DNA of 24,721 bases from positions 1 to 24,721 of the forward strand of contig DAONFA010000034.1 in the NCBI GenBank assembly GCA_035403355.1, read 5' to 3'. Shown here piece by piece: positions 24,600 to 24,721 of this stretch. Positions within the stretch are counted from its first letter, which is position 1; each line of letters opens with the position of its first letter. The notes under the pieces were generated by a model, which had not been told where the DNA came from, made no database searches, and saw nothing but the letters and a program-made list of their open reading frames with translations. The stretch is from Candidatus Cloacimonas sp. GTDB taxonomy: Bacteria > Cloacimonadota > Cloacimonadia > Cloacimonadales > Cloacimonadaceae. The position numbers and the translations under genes are program-made.

Positions 24600-24721
24600 C
24601 ACCTGCCTTCAATGTAACCACACTCCACACTTTTAGTTCACTTACAACCGCTCTACAGCTGGTTTTCAGCTTGTTTTGACTTACAATTTTCACCTGCCTT
24701 CAATGTAACCACATCCCACAC
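24583..24721 (+). repeat. Tandem intergenic repeat, 48-bp units with 91-bp period
   Basis: The 48 bases at 24583-24630 recur at 24674-24721 with two mismatches (46 of 48 identical), separated by 43 unrelated bases. The separator contains a small hairpin (AGCTG at 24657-24661, CAGCT at 24667-24671). The second unit ends exactly at the window edge, so the array may continue. Each unit holds TTGACT followed 17 bases later by TTCAAT, a passable promoter-like pair pointing rightwards. Confidence 0.85.

Noticed and set aside
24583..24721. CRISPR array
   Set aside because: There are just two units, the first has a 43-bp separator containing its own hairpin, there is no cas gene, and the core also occurs as a lone inverted copy at the other end of the window.

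Overview
The window looks like a chromosomal fragment of an AT-rich, Gram-negative, probably anaerobic bacterium. The gene families fit the Candidatus Cloacimonas (Cloacimonadota/WWE1) type of genome best: a gingipain-family (C25) surface peptidase with a FlgD-like C-terminal domain next to a PorV/PorQ-family barrel, an archaeal/eukaryotic-type ProRS, and FG-GAP/ASPIC lipoproteins. The taxonomic call is inference from family content, not from a marker gene. No RNA gene, insertion sequence, phage gene or CRISPR array was found.

Layout. Bases 65-242 are a non-coding leader. A plus-strand block (243-14832) carries proS, cinA and purD, nearly abutting, then a large C25 peptidase (PorU-like), a PorV/PorQ-family outer-membrane protein and a small lipoprotein. 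A 116-bp gap follows, then a short SLBB-domain secreted protein, a Wzc-like polysaccharide co-polymerase/tyrosine kinase with a 12-tyrosine tail, and ispE, which overlaps the kinase gene by 41 nt. A minus-strand block (24380 down to 14892) runs lysC, metG, spoIID-like, hslO, FG-GAP/ASPIC lipoprotein and guaD. Its genes overlap or are 2-14 nt apart, so it is almost certainly one operon. The blocks converge at 14833-14891, where no canonical terminator is visible.

The two ends share a 27-bp perfect inverted repeat (38-64 and 24573-24599). At the right end a 48-bp element recurs once with a 91-bp period and runs into the window edge. This looks like a dispersed intergenic repeat lying upstream of both operons, and the window may be a contig broken at repeats.

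How the genes fit together. Housekeeping functions (tRNA charging, purine synthesis and salvage, isoprenoid and aspartate-family synthesis, redox chaperone) are mixed with cell-envelope functions. The envelope set is a type IX-secretion-like sortase/shuttle pair, a lipoprotein next to it, a polysaccharide-export pair without glycosyltransferases, a SpoIID-type peptidoglycan enzyme and a seven-motif beta-propeller lipoprotein. The items most worth attention are the PorU/PorV-like pair, the poly-tyrosine kinase tail, two perfect DNA hairpins at the wzc/ispE junction (one 8 bp, one 13 bp), and the flanking repeats.
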